Positions 36,061 to 44,099 of a stretch of 45,653 bases of DNA are shown here, piece by piece (positions within the stretch are counted from its first letter, which is position 1; each line of letters opens with the position of its first letter). A model generated the notes under the pieces. The model was not told the DNA's origin. It ran no database searches and saw only the letters and a program-made list of their open reading frames with translations. The position numbers and the translations under genes were made by a program. The stretch is from Clostridiales bacterium (lineage in GTDB: Bacteria; Bacillota; Clostridia; Oscillospirales; CAG-272): contig DPGK01000006.1 in assembly GCA_003523225.1 (NCBI GenBank), forward strand, positions 20,383 to 66,035. Direction: 5' to 3'.

Positions 36061-36630
36061 TCATATTTTTTTAATAAGCGTATGACCGCAGCTCTTACAG
36101 GCATCACTTATCATACTGTTGGTATCTCCGCAGACAGCGCACTTGACAGTGTCGTCGTAAGCTTGCGGAAGAACTATCACATTATTTGTGCCGCCAAGAT
36201 GGAACACCGTGTCTCCGACCTTATAAAAATTCTGCGGGTCGGTCGCTCCTTCATATGCCTTTTTGCGTACCGTTTTTCCATCCGGCTGTGCGACAGACAG
36301 GTAGACGGTATATTTTGTGTAAAGAGTCTCACGCGTCGGCTTGGCTGATGAAGAGCTGTCCGTCGTGGTTTTGATCTCTGCTCTTTCCACCTTTCCGCAA
36401 TATGACCTGTCTGTCAGCTTGAGCGGAACGCCTGATACAAAAAACGGTATCATAAGCGTCACAATATAGCATAGCGCCCTCAGCCCCGGATTATCCATGT
36501 TGAATATCCTGCCGCCCCACAAATATAATACTGTACCGGTAACAGAAAGCAATAAAACAAGCAAAATAATTCTTTTGAGTATTCTGGTACAAACATATTT
36601 ACGGAGATCGTTTGGCAATTCAATGTTCAT
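36061..36630 (-). CDS. Membrane protein with a C-terminal zinc ribbon
   Basis: The 189-residue protein has two membrane helices (residues 20-40 and 52-70), a beta-rich middle (YTKYTVYLSVAQPDGKTVRK) and a C-terminal CAVCGDTNSMISDACKSCGH, a four-Cys zinc ribbon. The middle domain resembles small DUF3592-like modules in form, which I cannot confirm. It lies between the SPFH gene and another membrane protein and is probably in a complex with them. Confidence 0.7.
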   Translation of the reverse strand: MNIELPNDLRKYVCTRILKRIILLVLLLSVTGTVLYLWGGRIFNMDNPGLRALCYIVTLMIPFFVSGVPLKLTDRSYCGKVERAEIKTTTDSSSSAKPTRETLYTKYTVYLSVAQPDGKTVRKKAYEGATDPQNFYKVGDTVFHLGGTNNVIVLPQAYDDTVKCAVCGDTNSMISDACKSCGHTLIKKI

Positions 36631-36678
36631 GCTGCACTCCCTAATTCGTATTATTGTCTGTGGGACGTTCTTAAGAAA

Positions 36679-37683
36679 TTACTGATTGGCGTTACCGGTG
36701 CTGTCGCCCGTCATTGAACCGAGGATGGGCAGCACTGTGCCGTCGCTCGTTACAAAATATGCGGGCAGCTTGCCGTCCCACTGCTGTGTGGTAAGATATT
36801 TTACAAGCTCATCGGTCACGGACTCGGCAAGCTTCTTGTTGACCTCAGCCTGCTTTTCGCCCGCGTATGCGTCGGCGTCCGCCTGTATTTTTTTGACCTC
36901 CGCTTCGGCTTCGGCTTCGATCTTTGCAACGTTGGCGTCTGCCTGCGCCTGGATCTCCTTTACCGCAGCGTCGGCATTTGCCTGTATCTCGGCGCGCTTG
37001 GCGTTCTCCTCCTGCTGCATCGTCTTCTGCTCCTCCTCCGTCTGGGTCTTCAGCTTGGTCTGAAGCGCCACGACCTTTTCTTCAACGGAGTTTGTGAAGG
37101 CGTCGGAGAAGTCAATATTTTCAACAGAGGTTGACACGACCTCGATGTTGTATGCTCCCAGCTCGTCAACAAGCGTGTCTGTTATCTGATTTGAGAGCGC
37201 GTCACGGCTTTCTATCAGGCTTTCGGCAGTATATTTTGCTATTACGCTCTTTACCACCTCCTGGATACGGGGCTGCATGACGGTAGTGTAGTAATCGGTA
37301 CCTATGTTTTTGTATATTGTCTGCGCGTTTGACTTGTCTATCTGGTAGTTCATTGAATAATCAACCAGAACCTCCTGAATGTCGCTTGAGAAGCAGGTCA
37401 GGGTGATTTTTGCGACCTGAGTGCGGTTATCCATGACCACCACCTTCTGCACCGGCAGCTTGAAGTGAACTCCCGCCTCAAGGGTAATGTCCTCGACCTT
37501 ACCGAAGGTGGTGAGAATTCCGGTGTGTCCGGTGGGAACTGTGGCTACCATGCCGCCGCATACCAGAAGCAGTCCGAAAAGGGAGAACAGCTGGCGGGGG
37601 CGCAGCTTCCAGCCGCTGCGCGTAAAGCCAAGCGCGACAAACAGTACAAGAACAGCAACTAAACTGATCAGGATCCATCCCAT
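36679..37683 (-). CDS. SPFH/prohibitin-family membrane protein
   Basis: The 334-residue protein has two N-terminal hydrophobic segments (ILISLVAVLVLFVALGF; LFSLFGLLLVCGGMVA), then an SPFH domain (PTGHTGILTTFGKVEDITLE, DVSMNYQ-like strand, VENIDFSDAFTNSVEEKVVA) and a long coiled coil rich in Ala, Glu and Lys (ANADAAVKEIQAQADANVAK). This is the plan of prohibitins and HflK/C-like scaffolds that organise membrane domains and regulate FtsH-type proteases. The linked small membrane proteins may be clients or partners. The start is 75 bases after the promoter's -10 box. Confidence 0.88.
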   Translation of the reverse strand: MGWILISLVAVLVLFVALGFTRSGWKLRPRQLFSLFGLLLVCGGMVATVPTGHTGILTTFGKVEDITLEAGVHFKLPVQKVVVMDNRTQVAKITLTCFSSDIQEVLVDYSMNYQIDKSNAQTIYKNIGTDYYTTVMQPRIQEVVKSVIAKYTAESLIESRDALSNQITDTLVDELGAYNIEVVSTSVENIDFSDAFTNSVEEKVVALQTKLKTQTEEEQKTMQQEENAKRAEIQANADAAVKEIQAQADANVAKIEAEAEAEVKKIQADADAYAGEKQAEVNKKLAESVTDELVKYLTTQQWDGKLPAYFVTSDGTVLPILGSMTGDSTGNANQ

Positions 37684-37757
37684 AATAATTATTCCTTTCT
37701 TTTATGTGCGCGGCAGCTTTCCGCCGCCGCAAGATGTGTGATTGTTGGTATGATTCT

Positions 37758-37786
37758 ATTATACCATCAAAAGACCGTTTTGTCAA
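37758..37786 (-). promoter_or_regulatory. Promoter of the SPFH operon
   Basis: TTGACA (37781-37786) and TATAAT (37758-37763) are separated by 17 bases on the minus strand, both perfect. The rest of 37684-38027 contains the divergent promoter at 37953 and nothing else I can support. Confidence 0.9.
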
Positions 37787-37952
37787 TAGCTTTGAATCGA
37801 TTCTGCAAAATATTTCACATTTGTTCCGGGCGTCTGTCGACCGCACCGGGCGCTTGGGGGATCTTACGGCCCTTCAAAGTATATGCGGTTTGAAAACCTG
37901 CATTCTTACGGCTTTATGTCCGGCGCTCGTGCGGCAAAAATCTCCGCAGGGA

Positions 37953-37981
37953 TTGACAAAATGCGCGTTTGAGTGTACAAT
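37953..37981 (+). promoter_or_regulatory. Promoter of the cytidylate-kinase-like gene
   Basis: TTGACA (37953-37958) and TACAAT (37976-37981) are separated by 17 bases, about 46 bases before the ATG at 38028. Confidence 0.85.
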
Positions 37982-38027
37982 ATTATATTATTAATCAGCG
38001 CACTTAACGGCAAAAAGGGGTAAGCAT

Positions 38028-38903
38028 ATGCACATAACGATTACAGGACGGCTGGGAAGCGGAAAATCAACTGTATGCCGCATTCTGGCGGACAAATACG
38101 GCTATGAAATTTACAGCACCGGAAAGATCCACCGTCAGATAGCCGCCGAAAAGGGACTTTCGGCTTTGGAGATGAACAATCTGATGGCGACGGATCTCAG
38201 CTTTGACCACATGATCGACGACGCGGTGACGCGCATTTCAAGGGAAAACGCTGACCGCACGCTGGTTTTTGACTCGCGCATGGCATGGCACTTTGCCTGT
38301 GATTCCTTTAAGGTGTTCATGCACATAGACCCCGCCATTGCCGCCCGGCGCGTTATGAGGGACGACCGCGGCGAGGTGGAAAATTACACCGACCTTGACG
38401 ACGCGCGCCGTCAGCTTCTTGCCCGTGCCACGGCAGAAAACACACGCTACAAGCGCATTTACGGTGCGGACAACCTTGACTACGGCAATTTTGATCTGAT
38501 AGTTGACAGCGCAACCATAAGTCCCGAGGCGGTTGCCGAGCTTATACTTGCGGAGTTCAGGAAATACTGTCAGTCTCCGGAGCGCTACTCCTCCCCCCGC
38601 CTGATGCTTTCCCCCCTTGCCGTATATCCCACGGCGACGGCAGCGCAGATGGAGAGCGAGGATGGACCGCTGACCGTTTCGGTCATAGGCGGCTCGCATT
38701 ACGCCGTCGGCGGAGGCAGGGCTTTGCTTGAAGCAATGGCGGACAAGCCTGCCATAGTGGAAGCACGGCTTTACGACGGAATGAGCGATTCCGCCGCACG
38801 TGCGAGGATCGACGCACTTCACGCCGACAAAGCGGCTCTCCTGCACGGATTTGAAGCAAAATTCGGTTTTTCCTACCCCGAAGTACCCGAAATATACAGA
38901 TAA
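38028..38903 (+). CDS. Cytidylate-kinase-like protein with a C-terminal extension
   Basis: The 291-residue protein starts with a P-loop (MHITITGRLGSGKSTVCRIL) and follows the CMP/dCMP kinase plan: YSTGKIHRQIA, FDHMIDDAVTRIS, LVFDSRMAWH, a lid (AARRVMRDDRGEVENY) and LIVDSATISPEAVAELIL near 165-185. Single-domain homologues end near residue 190. Here about 100 more residues follow (YCQSPERYSSPRLMLSPLAV, then LTVSVIGGSHYAVGGGRALL), which look folded but unrelated to nucleotide kinases. The substrate is therefore uncertain. The start follows AAGGGGTAAGCAT. It stands alone with its own promoter and terminator. Confidence 0.75.
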   Translation: MHITITGRLGSGKSTVCRILADKYGYEIYSTGKIHRQIAAEKGLSALEMNNLMATDLSFDHMIDDAVTRISRENADRTLVFDSRMAWHFACDSFKVFMHIDPAIAARRVMRDDRGEVENYTDLDDARRQLLARATAENTRYKRIYGADNLDYGNFDLIVDSATISPEAVAELILAEFRKYCQSPERYSSPRLMLSPLAVYPTATAAQMESEDGPLTVSVIGGSHYAVGGGRALLEAMADKPAIVEARLYDGMSDSAARARIDALHADKAALLHGFEAKFGFSYPEVPEIYR

Positions 38904-38920
38904 CAGGCTGATATGAAACC

Positions 38921-38951
38921 AAGGCTGCCGCATCGTGCGGCAGCCTTTTGG
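38921..38951 (+). terminator. Terminator after the kinase-like gene
   Basis: Twelve-base perfect arms AAGGCTGCCGCA and TGCGGCAGCCTT around TCG, followed by TTGGATTTTA. It could also serve the convergent gene ending at 38988. Confidence 0.85.
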
Positions 38952-38987
38952 ATTTTATACATATTATATATATAAACTGTTTTCTGC

Positions 38988-39887
38988 TTAAGCATCCGCG
39001 GCGGGCGCGGCGGCTTCGGCGCGGTAATTTTCCACCTTGTCGATAAGAGAATGTCCTACATGGCAGGCAAATTCCAGCGCGGCGGGCAAAAGCTCCGGCG
39101 GATATTTGTCGATAAAGTGCAGTATCTCAAGCGTGAAATCCCCGCAGTAGTCTATCTTTGCAAGCGCGCGGCAGACTGCGTCCCAGTTATGCTTGCCGGA
39201 GTAAGGCAGAAAATGGCGGTCGCCGAGGAAATCGGTATCCTGCACGTGCAAAGCGCCAAGGTGGCGCTTATCCATACCGAGAATATAGGTTTCGGGGTCA
39301 AGCCCGGTGATCGCCGTGTGTCCCATGTCAAGGCAGACGGTAAACCACGGGCTGCCGAGCGAGTCAACAAAGTCGGTCATTTCCGCAGGCGTCGGGAAAA
39401 TCCCGAAAAAGCATTCGCGCTTCTTGTCGTGCCAGAAAAGATTCTCGACTGCGATCTTGACACCGTACTTTTCGCAGTACGGCAAAAGTGAAAGGTAAAA
39501 GGCGCGGTTGTATTCCTTGTAGTCCACCGAGCAATCCTCGCGCGGAGTTTTTACTGCATGAACGACAGTGTGCGGAATACCGAGGACCGAGCAGACCTCC
39601 AGCGAATATACAATATCGGCATATGCCTTGTTCGACATATCGAACGGCTCGCCGTACTTCATGTCAAATGGAGAGTGTGCCTGAAGCAGAGATACCCCAA
39701 GACTGTCGGCATACTCGCGGACAGAGCGGGCGTATTCACACCTGTCGGGACGGTTGAGCATATCCTCCTCCGGGGCAAGCCGGTAAAGAGAGACATCGGC
39801 GGCGTCAAATCCCGCGTCATGCAGCATCCTCAGCGCTTCCTTGATTCCATAGGTGCGTGCAAGATTGTAGGTCTCCATCAACAGCTT
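38988..39887 (-). CDS. Sugar phosphate isomerase/epimerase-like TIM barrel
   Basis: The 299-residue protein shows the AP2Ec barrel motifs: GFDAADVSLYRL, LLQAHSPFD, HTVVHAVKTP, IAVENLFW (metal-type Glu), VCLDMGHTAI, LGALHVQDTD with DRHFLPYSG and the last Glu in TLEILHF. The frame is open to 39935, but ATG at 39887 has AAGGAGG nearby and starts MKLLMETYNLARTYG. It is 17 bases after ktrA, so it appears to be the third gene of the potassium uptake operon, an unusual partner. The substrate is unknown. Confidence 0.85.
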   Translation of the reverse strand, partial: KLLMETYNLARTYGIKEALRMLHDAGFDAADVSLYRLAPEEDMLNRPDRCEYARSVREYADSLGVSLLQAHSPFDMKYGEPFDMSNKAYADIVYSLEVCSVLGIPHTVVHAVKTPREDCSVDYKEYNRAFYLSLLPYCEKYGVKIAVENLFWHDKKRECFFGIFPTPAEMTDFVDSLGSPWFTVCLDMGHTAITGLDPETYILGMDKRHLGALHVQDTDFLGDRHFLPYSGKHNWDAVCRALAKIDYCGDFTLEILHFIDKYPPELLPAALEFACHVGHSLIDKVENYRAEAAAPAADA

Positions 39888-39904
39888 CATTTCTACAGTC
39901 CTCC

Positions 39905-40624
39905 TTATACTTCCGGTTTCTGCTGTTTTTCGCACCAGTCGATAAGACGGCGGGTGCCTTCTTTTTTGCCCGAAACTATCAGTATATCTCCGTTTTTGAA
40001 AACGTAATCCGGACCGACGGCGTCATTCACGCTGCCGCCGTTCTCCACGGCGATAATGTTGATGCCGAACCTGCCGCGCATATTGACGGAGAGCACCGTT
40101 TCGCCGACGATCTTGTCGGGTATTCCGAATTTTGAAATATTAAGCTGCTCGTTGAGCTGCATATAATCAAGCACGCGGGAGGTCTCAAGCCGGGTTGCAA
40201 GTCGCAGCGCCATGTCGCGCTCCGGATAAACCACCTCCGCACCGAGCTTCGAGAGTATCTTACCGTGATCGGCACTTTTGGCTTTGGCTATGACGCGCGG
40301 GATACCGAGGCTTACAAGGTTAAGCGTGGTAAGGATAGACACATCCATCTGCTCGCCTATGCACACCACGACCACGTCGCAGTTCTGTATCCCGGTCTCT
40401 GTCAGCGTTTTGGTGTCAAGATTATTGACAACAAAAGCATTTTCAGTGTACTCGCGCATTTCACGCACTTTTTCCTCACTGTTGTCGAGTACCATAAGCT
40501 CTGCCCCGGACTCGGCAAGCTCGGTCGCCAGCGCGTGACCAAAGCGCCCGAGACCTATGATACCGTATATCGTTCTGCCTTTTGGCTTTGCTGCGTTTTT
40601 GGAGTTTTTAGATTTTTTGGACAT
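39905..40624 (-). CDS. ktrA: Potassium uptake regulatory subunit KtrA (TrkA family)
   Basis: The 239-residue cytoplasmic RCK protein gates the KtrB channel and binds ATP/ADP and NAD at GIIGLGRFGHALATELAESG. A C-terminal TrkA_C domain (ISKFGIPDKIVGETVLSVNM) is the part that binds c-di-AMP in Bacillota homologues. A Lys-rich N-terminal tail of about 16 residues is extra. It lies 54 bases after ktrB. The presence of gdpP in this window makes c-di-AMP control likely but not shown. Confidence 0.92.
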   Translation of the reverse strand: MSKKSKNSKNAAKPKGRTIYGIIGLGRFGHALATELAESGAELMVLDNSEEKVREMREYTENAFVVNNLDTKTLTETGIQNCDVVVVCIGEQMDVSILTTLNLVSLGIPRVIAKAKSADHGKILSKLGAEVVYPERDMALRLATRLETSRVLDYMQLNEQLNISKFGIPDKIVGETVLSVNMRGRFGINIIAVENGGSVNDAVGPDYVFKNGDILIVSGKKEGTRRLIDWCEKQQKPEV

Positions 40625-40678
40625 TGAAGCTCCTCCTTTTCTGAGCGGTGCCTAAAAATATTATATTGGATCTGAAGC

Positions 40679-41980
40679 TTATCCGATCGAAAGGTTTCCC
40701 TCAGGGTAACGGGTGCGCTCACCCTGTGAGAAGTACCAAAGAGTAACTATTGTCATGGGTCCGAGTCTGCCGATGTACATTATCAAAATCGACAGCAGCT
40801 TACTGCCGACCGAAAGATCCGGCGTGATACCCGTTGAAAGTCCGACAGTGCCGAAAGCGCTGACGACCTCAAAAAGAATGTCGCGTATTTCAAGGTGCGG
40901 CTCAAGCACCGACATTGTAAAGCTGCCGAAAAGCACCACCCCGATACCCACAAAGGTAATGACTGCCGCCTTGCGGAAAGCGGTGCGCGGAAGCGAATAG
41001 TGAAAGGCTTTTTCGGATTTGTTCGTGGCGGTTGACTTAAGTCCCTGGATCAGGGCAAACAGCGTACTGGTCTTGATACCGCCGCCGGTAGAACCGGAGG
41101 ATGCTCCTATGAACATCAGTATCATCATTACAATAAGCCCGGCGTTTGAAAAACCGCCGATGGAATAGGTGGCAAATCCGGCTGTTCTTGCCGTCACGCT
41201 TGCAAAGAACGCGCCGAGCCAGCTTATATTGCCTGCCTCCGAGAGCTTGATAAGCAGTGTTCCGACGACTATCAGCACGCCGCTTACCGAAAGCACGACC
41301 CTTGAGTGCATTGAGAGCTTGCGCCAGCGGAAGCGCTTGCTTATAAGCTCGCGTATGACAAGAAAACCGATTCCGCCGAAGAATATCAGCGCGGCGGTTA
41401 CAAGGTTAAGCAGAATGTCTCCGCTGTATGCGGAAAGGCTCTGCATATTTCCGAGGATATCAAATCCCGCGTTATTGAACGCCGCTATCGAATGAAACAC
41501 ACTTATCCAGAGCGCGCGCAGTGGCGAATAGTCCTGAACAAATACAATAAAGCTGAGAACTGCTCCGCAAAGCTCAAATATCAGTGTGGTCTGGAATATA
41601 TTCTTGAGCAGGCGAATGACACCGCTGAATGAGGAAAGATTCATCGCCTCGCGCAGAAGGCTTCTCTCCTTAAGGTTAACACGCCTCCCCATGGCAAGGA
41701 TTATCCCGGCTCCTATGGCGGTGACTCCAAGCCCGCCTATGTGTATCAGAACGCAGAGAATTATCTGCCCGAGCGTGGTAAAGGTATCATAGGCGTCGAC
41801 AGTGATAAGCCCCGTAACACAGACCGCGCTCGTCGAGGTATAAAGCGCGTCGATATAACTCAGCGACACCCCATCCCGCACGCAGCACGGCAGCATCAGG
41901 AGAAACGAGCCGAGCAGTATTGTCAGTGCAAAGCCGGCGGCGATTATGCGCGCCGGGGACTGCTTTTTCAAGAATTTCAT
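40679..41980 (-). CDS. ktrB: Potassium transporter subunit KtrB (TrkH family)
   Basis: The 433-residue channel has the repeated membrane-pore-membrane plan with TSTSAVCVTGLITVDAYDTF (first pore), AFNNAGFDILGN, SVTARTAGFATY and FGTVGLSTGITPD as the four filter regions. Each has the single conserved Gly of Trk/Ktr channels. The frame is open to 42064; I chose ATG at 41980 (MKFLKKQSPARIIAAGFAL) because it begins as family members do, although its ribosome site is weak. It forms an operon with ktrA and the TIM barrel at 38988. Confidence 0.9.
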   Translation of the reverse strand: MKFLKKQSPARIIAAGFALTILLGSFLLMLPCCVRDGVSLSYIDALYTSTSAVCVTGLITVDAYDTFTTLGQIILCVLIHIGGLGVTAIGAGIILAMGRRVNLKERSLLREAMNLSSFSGVIRLLKNIFQTTLIFELCGAVLSFIVFVQDYSPLRALWISVFHSIAAFNNAGFDILGNMQSLSAYSGDILLNLVTAALIFFGGIGFLVIRELISKRFRWRKLSMHSRVVLSVSGVLIVVGTLLIKLSEAGNISWLGAFFASVTARTAGFATYSIGGFSNAGLIVMMILMFIGASSGSTGGGIKTSTLFALIQGLKSTATNKSEKAFHYSLPRTAFRKAAVITFVGIGVVLFGSFTMSVLEPHLEIRDILFEVVSAFGTVGLSTGITPDLSVGSKLLSILIMYIGRLGPMTIVTLWYFSQGERTRYPEGNLSIG

Positions 41981-42075
41981 AAACCCGTCTTTCAAATTGC
42001 GATCATACCTTTTTTCTTTTATGATGAAGCGCGTCAGCCGCGCAACGAATGCACCGCAGAACAAATACTGTCAAT

Positions 42076-42104
42076 ATTTTATCACGGCTCAGTCACTTTG
42101 TCAA
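42076..42104 (-). promoter_or_regulatory. Promoter of ktrB-ktrA
   Basis: TTGACA (42099-42104) and TAAAAT (42076-42081) are separated by 17 bases on the minus strand, about 95 bases before the chosen ktrB start. Confidence 0.8.
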
Positions 42105-42154
42105 TACAGCAGGTATTTTTGCGGGGATTTTTGACATCATATATGCCGAAAATA

Positions 42155-42183
42155 TTGACTTTGGCATTGATTTGTGTTATAAT
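42155..42183 (+). promoter_or_regulatory. Promoter of the SCIFF peptide gene
   Basis: TTGACT (42155-42160) and TATAAT (42178-42183) are separated by 17 bases, 37 bases before the peptide's ATG, and divergent from the ktrB promoter. Confidence 0.88.
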
Positions 42184-42219
42184 GACCTTAATAAAATCTT
42201 ATGTGGAGGATGCAACACA

Positions 42220-42378
42220 ATGAAGCATATCAAAACAATAAATACCCGTAATCTTTGCGAGAGCGCGAAAAACGGCGGCTGCGGCGAATGCCAGACCTCC
42301 TGCCAGTCCGCTTGCAAGACCAGCTGCGGAATTGCAAACCAGAAGTGCGAGAACAAGGCTACTGAGGAAAGCAAATAA
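42220..42378 (+). CDS. scfA: SCIFF ranthipeptide precursor
   Basis: The 52-residue peptide begins MKHIKTINTRNL, the conserved SCIFF start, followed by the six-Cys core (Cys21, 24, 28, 32, 36, 43; e.g. CQTSCQSACKTSCG). In this family a radical SAM maturase joins Cys sulfurs to side-chain carbons of other residues. An extra Cys at position 13 gives seven in total. The start follows GTGGAGGATGCAACACA. The maturase is downstream at 42723, but two terminators lie between, so the peptide can be made in excess. The biological role of SCIFF is still unclear in general. Confidence 0.95.
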   Translation: MKHIKTINTRNLCESAKNGGCGECQTSCQSACKTSCGIANQKCENKATEESK

Positions 42379-42422
42379 TCACAGCCGACAGGCTGCTGCC
42401 TTTGGCATCAGCCCGTCAGAAG

Positions 42423-42446
42423 CGGCGGCTTTGTTCCGCCGTTTTT
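42423..42446 (+). terminator. First terminator after scfA
   Basis: CGGCGG and CCGCCG arms with a seven-base loop are followed by TTTTT, 44 bases past the scfA stop. Confidence 0.75.
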
Positions 42447-42562
42447 GCGAAACTGGGGCGGTTTGGGCGCTTTTTGCTTAAGATCTGCATAAATAATGAC
42501 GCCGGAACAGTGGCTTGCAGGTTCGGCATAATGCCGTGCTGAGGTCACTTGAAACCAGTTTT

Positions 42563-42600
42563 GGGGCTGTTGCGCTTTTGCAACAGCCCCTGCATTTTTT
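42563..42600 (+). terminator. Second, stronger terminator before scfB
   Basis: Eleven-base perfect arms GGGGCTGTTGC and GCAACAGCCCC around GCTTTT are followed by TGCATTTTTT. Between this and the first terminator (42447-42562) I see no gene. Between it and scfB no consensus promoter is evident, so scfB is probably reached by readthrough or by a weak promoter. Confidence 0.88.
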
Positions 42601-42722
42601 CTGCCGTACACATTGACTCCGGCAGCCTTGCAAAGCTCCCGGCGCATAACGCCCAGCCCCGTTGACCGCAAACTGCTGTTTTGACGGTCTGCCGTAAAAA
42701 ACACAACGAAAGGACGATTCCC

Positions 42723-44099
42723 TTGATACATCAATACAAACTTGGCGGATACAATATAGTTCTTGACGTATGCTCAGGCTCTGTTCACGCGGTGGACGAT
42801 GTGGCATACGACATCATATCCATGTACGAAAGCCACGGGCGCGAGGAGATAATCTCCGCCATGAAGGAAAAATACGTCGGAGCGGATATATCCGAGGCTG
42901 ACATTGAGGAATGCTTCGGTCAGGTGGAGGAGCTTGTGAGCGAGGGCAGACTGTTCGCGCCTGACACCTTTATGCCGATGGCGGGTGAGCTTAAGGAGCG
43001 CACCGCCGGAGTGGTAAAGGCGCTTTGCCTGCACGTGGCGCACACCTGCAACCTAAACTGCTCGTACTGCTTTGCCAGTCAGGGAAAATATCACGGCGAG
43101 CGCGCGGTGATGAGCTTTGAGGTCGGAAAGCAGGCTCTGGATTTTCTTGTAGCCAATTCGGGCAAACGGCGCAATCTTGAGGTCGACTTTTTCGGCGGCG
43201 AGCCGCTGATGAACTTCGACGTGTTAAAACGTCTTGTCGCCTATGCGCGCAGCATTGAAAAACAGGCGGGCAAAAACTTCCGTTTTACGCTGACGACAAA
43301 CGGAATGCTTATTGACGACGACGTTATTGACTTTGCCAACCGCGAGATGAGCAATGTGGTGCTGAGTCTTGACGGCAGGCGCGAGGTTCACGACCGCTTC
43401 CGGGTGGATTATGCCGGAAACGGAAGCTGGGACAGGATCGTTCCCAAGTTTCAGAAGCTGGTCGCGGCGCGCGGCAGCAAAAACTATTATATGCGGGGTA
43501 CATTTACGCATGCCAACCCCGATTTTCTTAAGGACATTCAGGTCATGCTTGACCTCGGCTTTACCGAGCTCAGCATGGAGCCGGTAGTGTGTGCGCCCGG
43601 AGACCCCGGAGAGCTGACCGAGGACGACCTGCCGATAGTTCTTGAGCAGTACGAAAAGCTCGCAGCTCTTATGATAGAGCGCGACCGCGAGGGCAGACCC
43701 TTTACCTTCTACCACTACATGATAGACCTTTCTGGAGGTCCCTGCATATACAAGCGCATTTCGGGCTGCGGCTCGGGAACCGAATACATGGCTGTGACCC
43801 CGTGGGGCGACCTTTATCCCTGCCATCAGTTTGTGGGCGAGGAAAAATTCAGGCTCGGAAATATCCGCGACGGCGTGACAAACAAAGCAGTGCAGGCTGA
43901 GTTTGCCTCCTGCAATGTTTATGCGCGTCCCGAATGTCGGGACTGCTGGGCAAGGCTTTACTGCTCGGGCGGCTGCGCCGCAAACGCATACCATTCCACC
44001 GGCTCTGTCAAGGGCGTTTACAAATACGGCTGTGAGCTGTTCCGCAAGCGCATGGAATGCGCCATAATGGTTGCGGTCGACCGCGCCTGCCGCGAATGA
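42723..44099 (+). CDS. scfB: SCIFF maturase, radical SAM/SPASM enzyme
   Basis: The 458-residue enzyme installs thioether cross-links in the SCIFF peptide. The N-terminal RRE-like domain (YNIVLDVCSGSVHAVDDVAY) binds the precursor leader; the radical SAM cluster CNLNCSYC is at Cys109, 113 and 116; FFGGEPLMNF follows; the C-terminal SPASM domain has CGSGTEYMAVTPWGDLYPCH and CRDCWARLYCSGGC for two more iron-sulfur clusters. I set the start at TTG 42723 because GAAAGGA lies eight bases upstream and the protein then begins MIHQYKLGGYNIV, as in relatives; the frame opens earlier at 42681 without a good site. It overlaps the next gene by four bases. Confidence 0.95.
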   Translation: MIHQYKLGGYNIVLDVCSGSVHAVDDVAYDIISMYESHGREEIISAMKEKYVGADISEADIEECFGQVEELVSEGRLFAPDTFMPMAGELKERTAGVVKALCLHVAHTCNLNCSYCFASQGKYHGERAVMSFEVGKQALDFLVANSGKRRNLEVDFFGGEPLMNFDVLKRLVAYARSIEKQAGKNFRFTLTTNGMLIDDDVIDFANREMSNVVLSLDGRREVHDRFRVDYAGNGSWDRIVPKFQKLVAARGSKNYYMRGTFTHANPDFLKDIQVMLDLGFTELSMEPVVCAPGDPGELTEDDLPIVLEQYEKLAALMIERDREGRPFTFYHYMIDLSGGPCIYKRISGCGSGTEYMAVTPWGDLYPCHQFVGEEKFRLGNIRDGVTNKAVQAEFASCNVYARPECRDCWARLYCSGGCAANAYHSTGSVKGVYKYGCELFRKRMECAIMVAVDRACRE

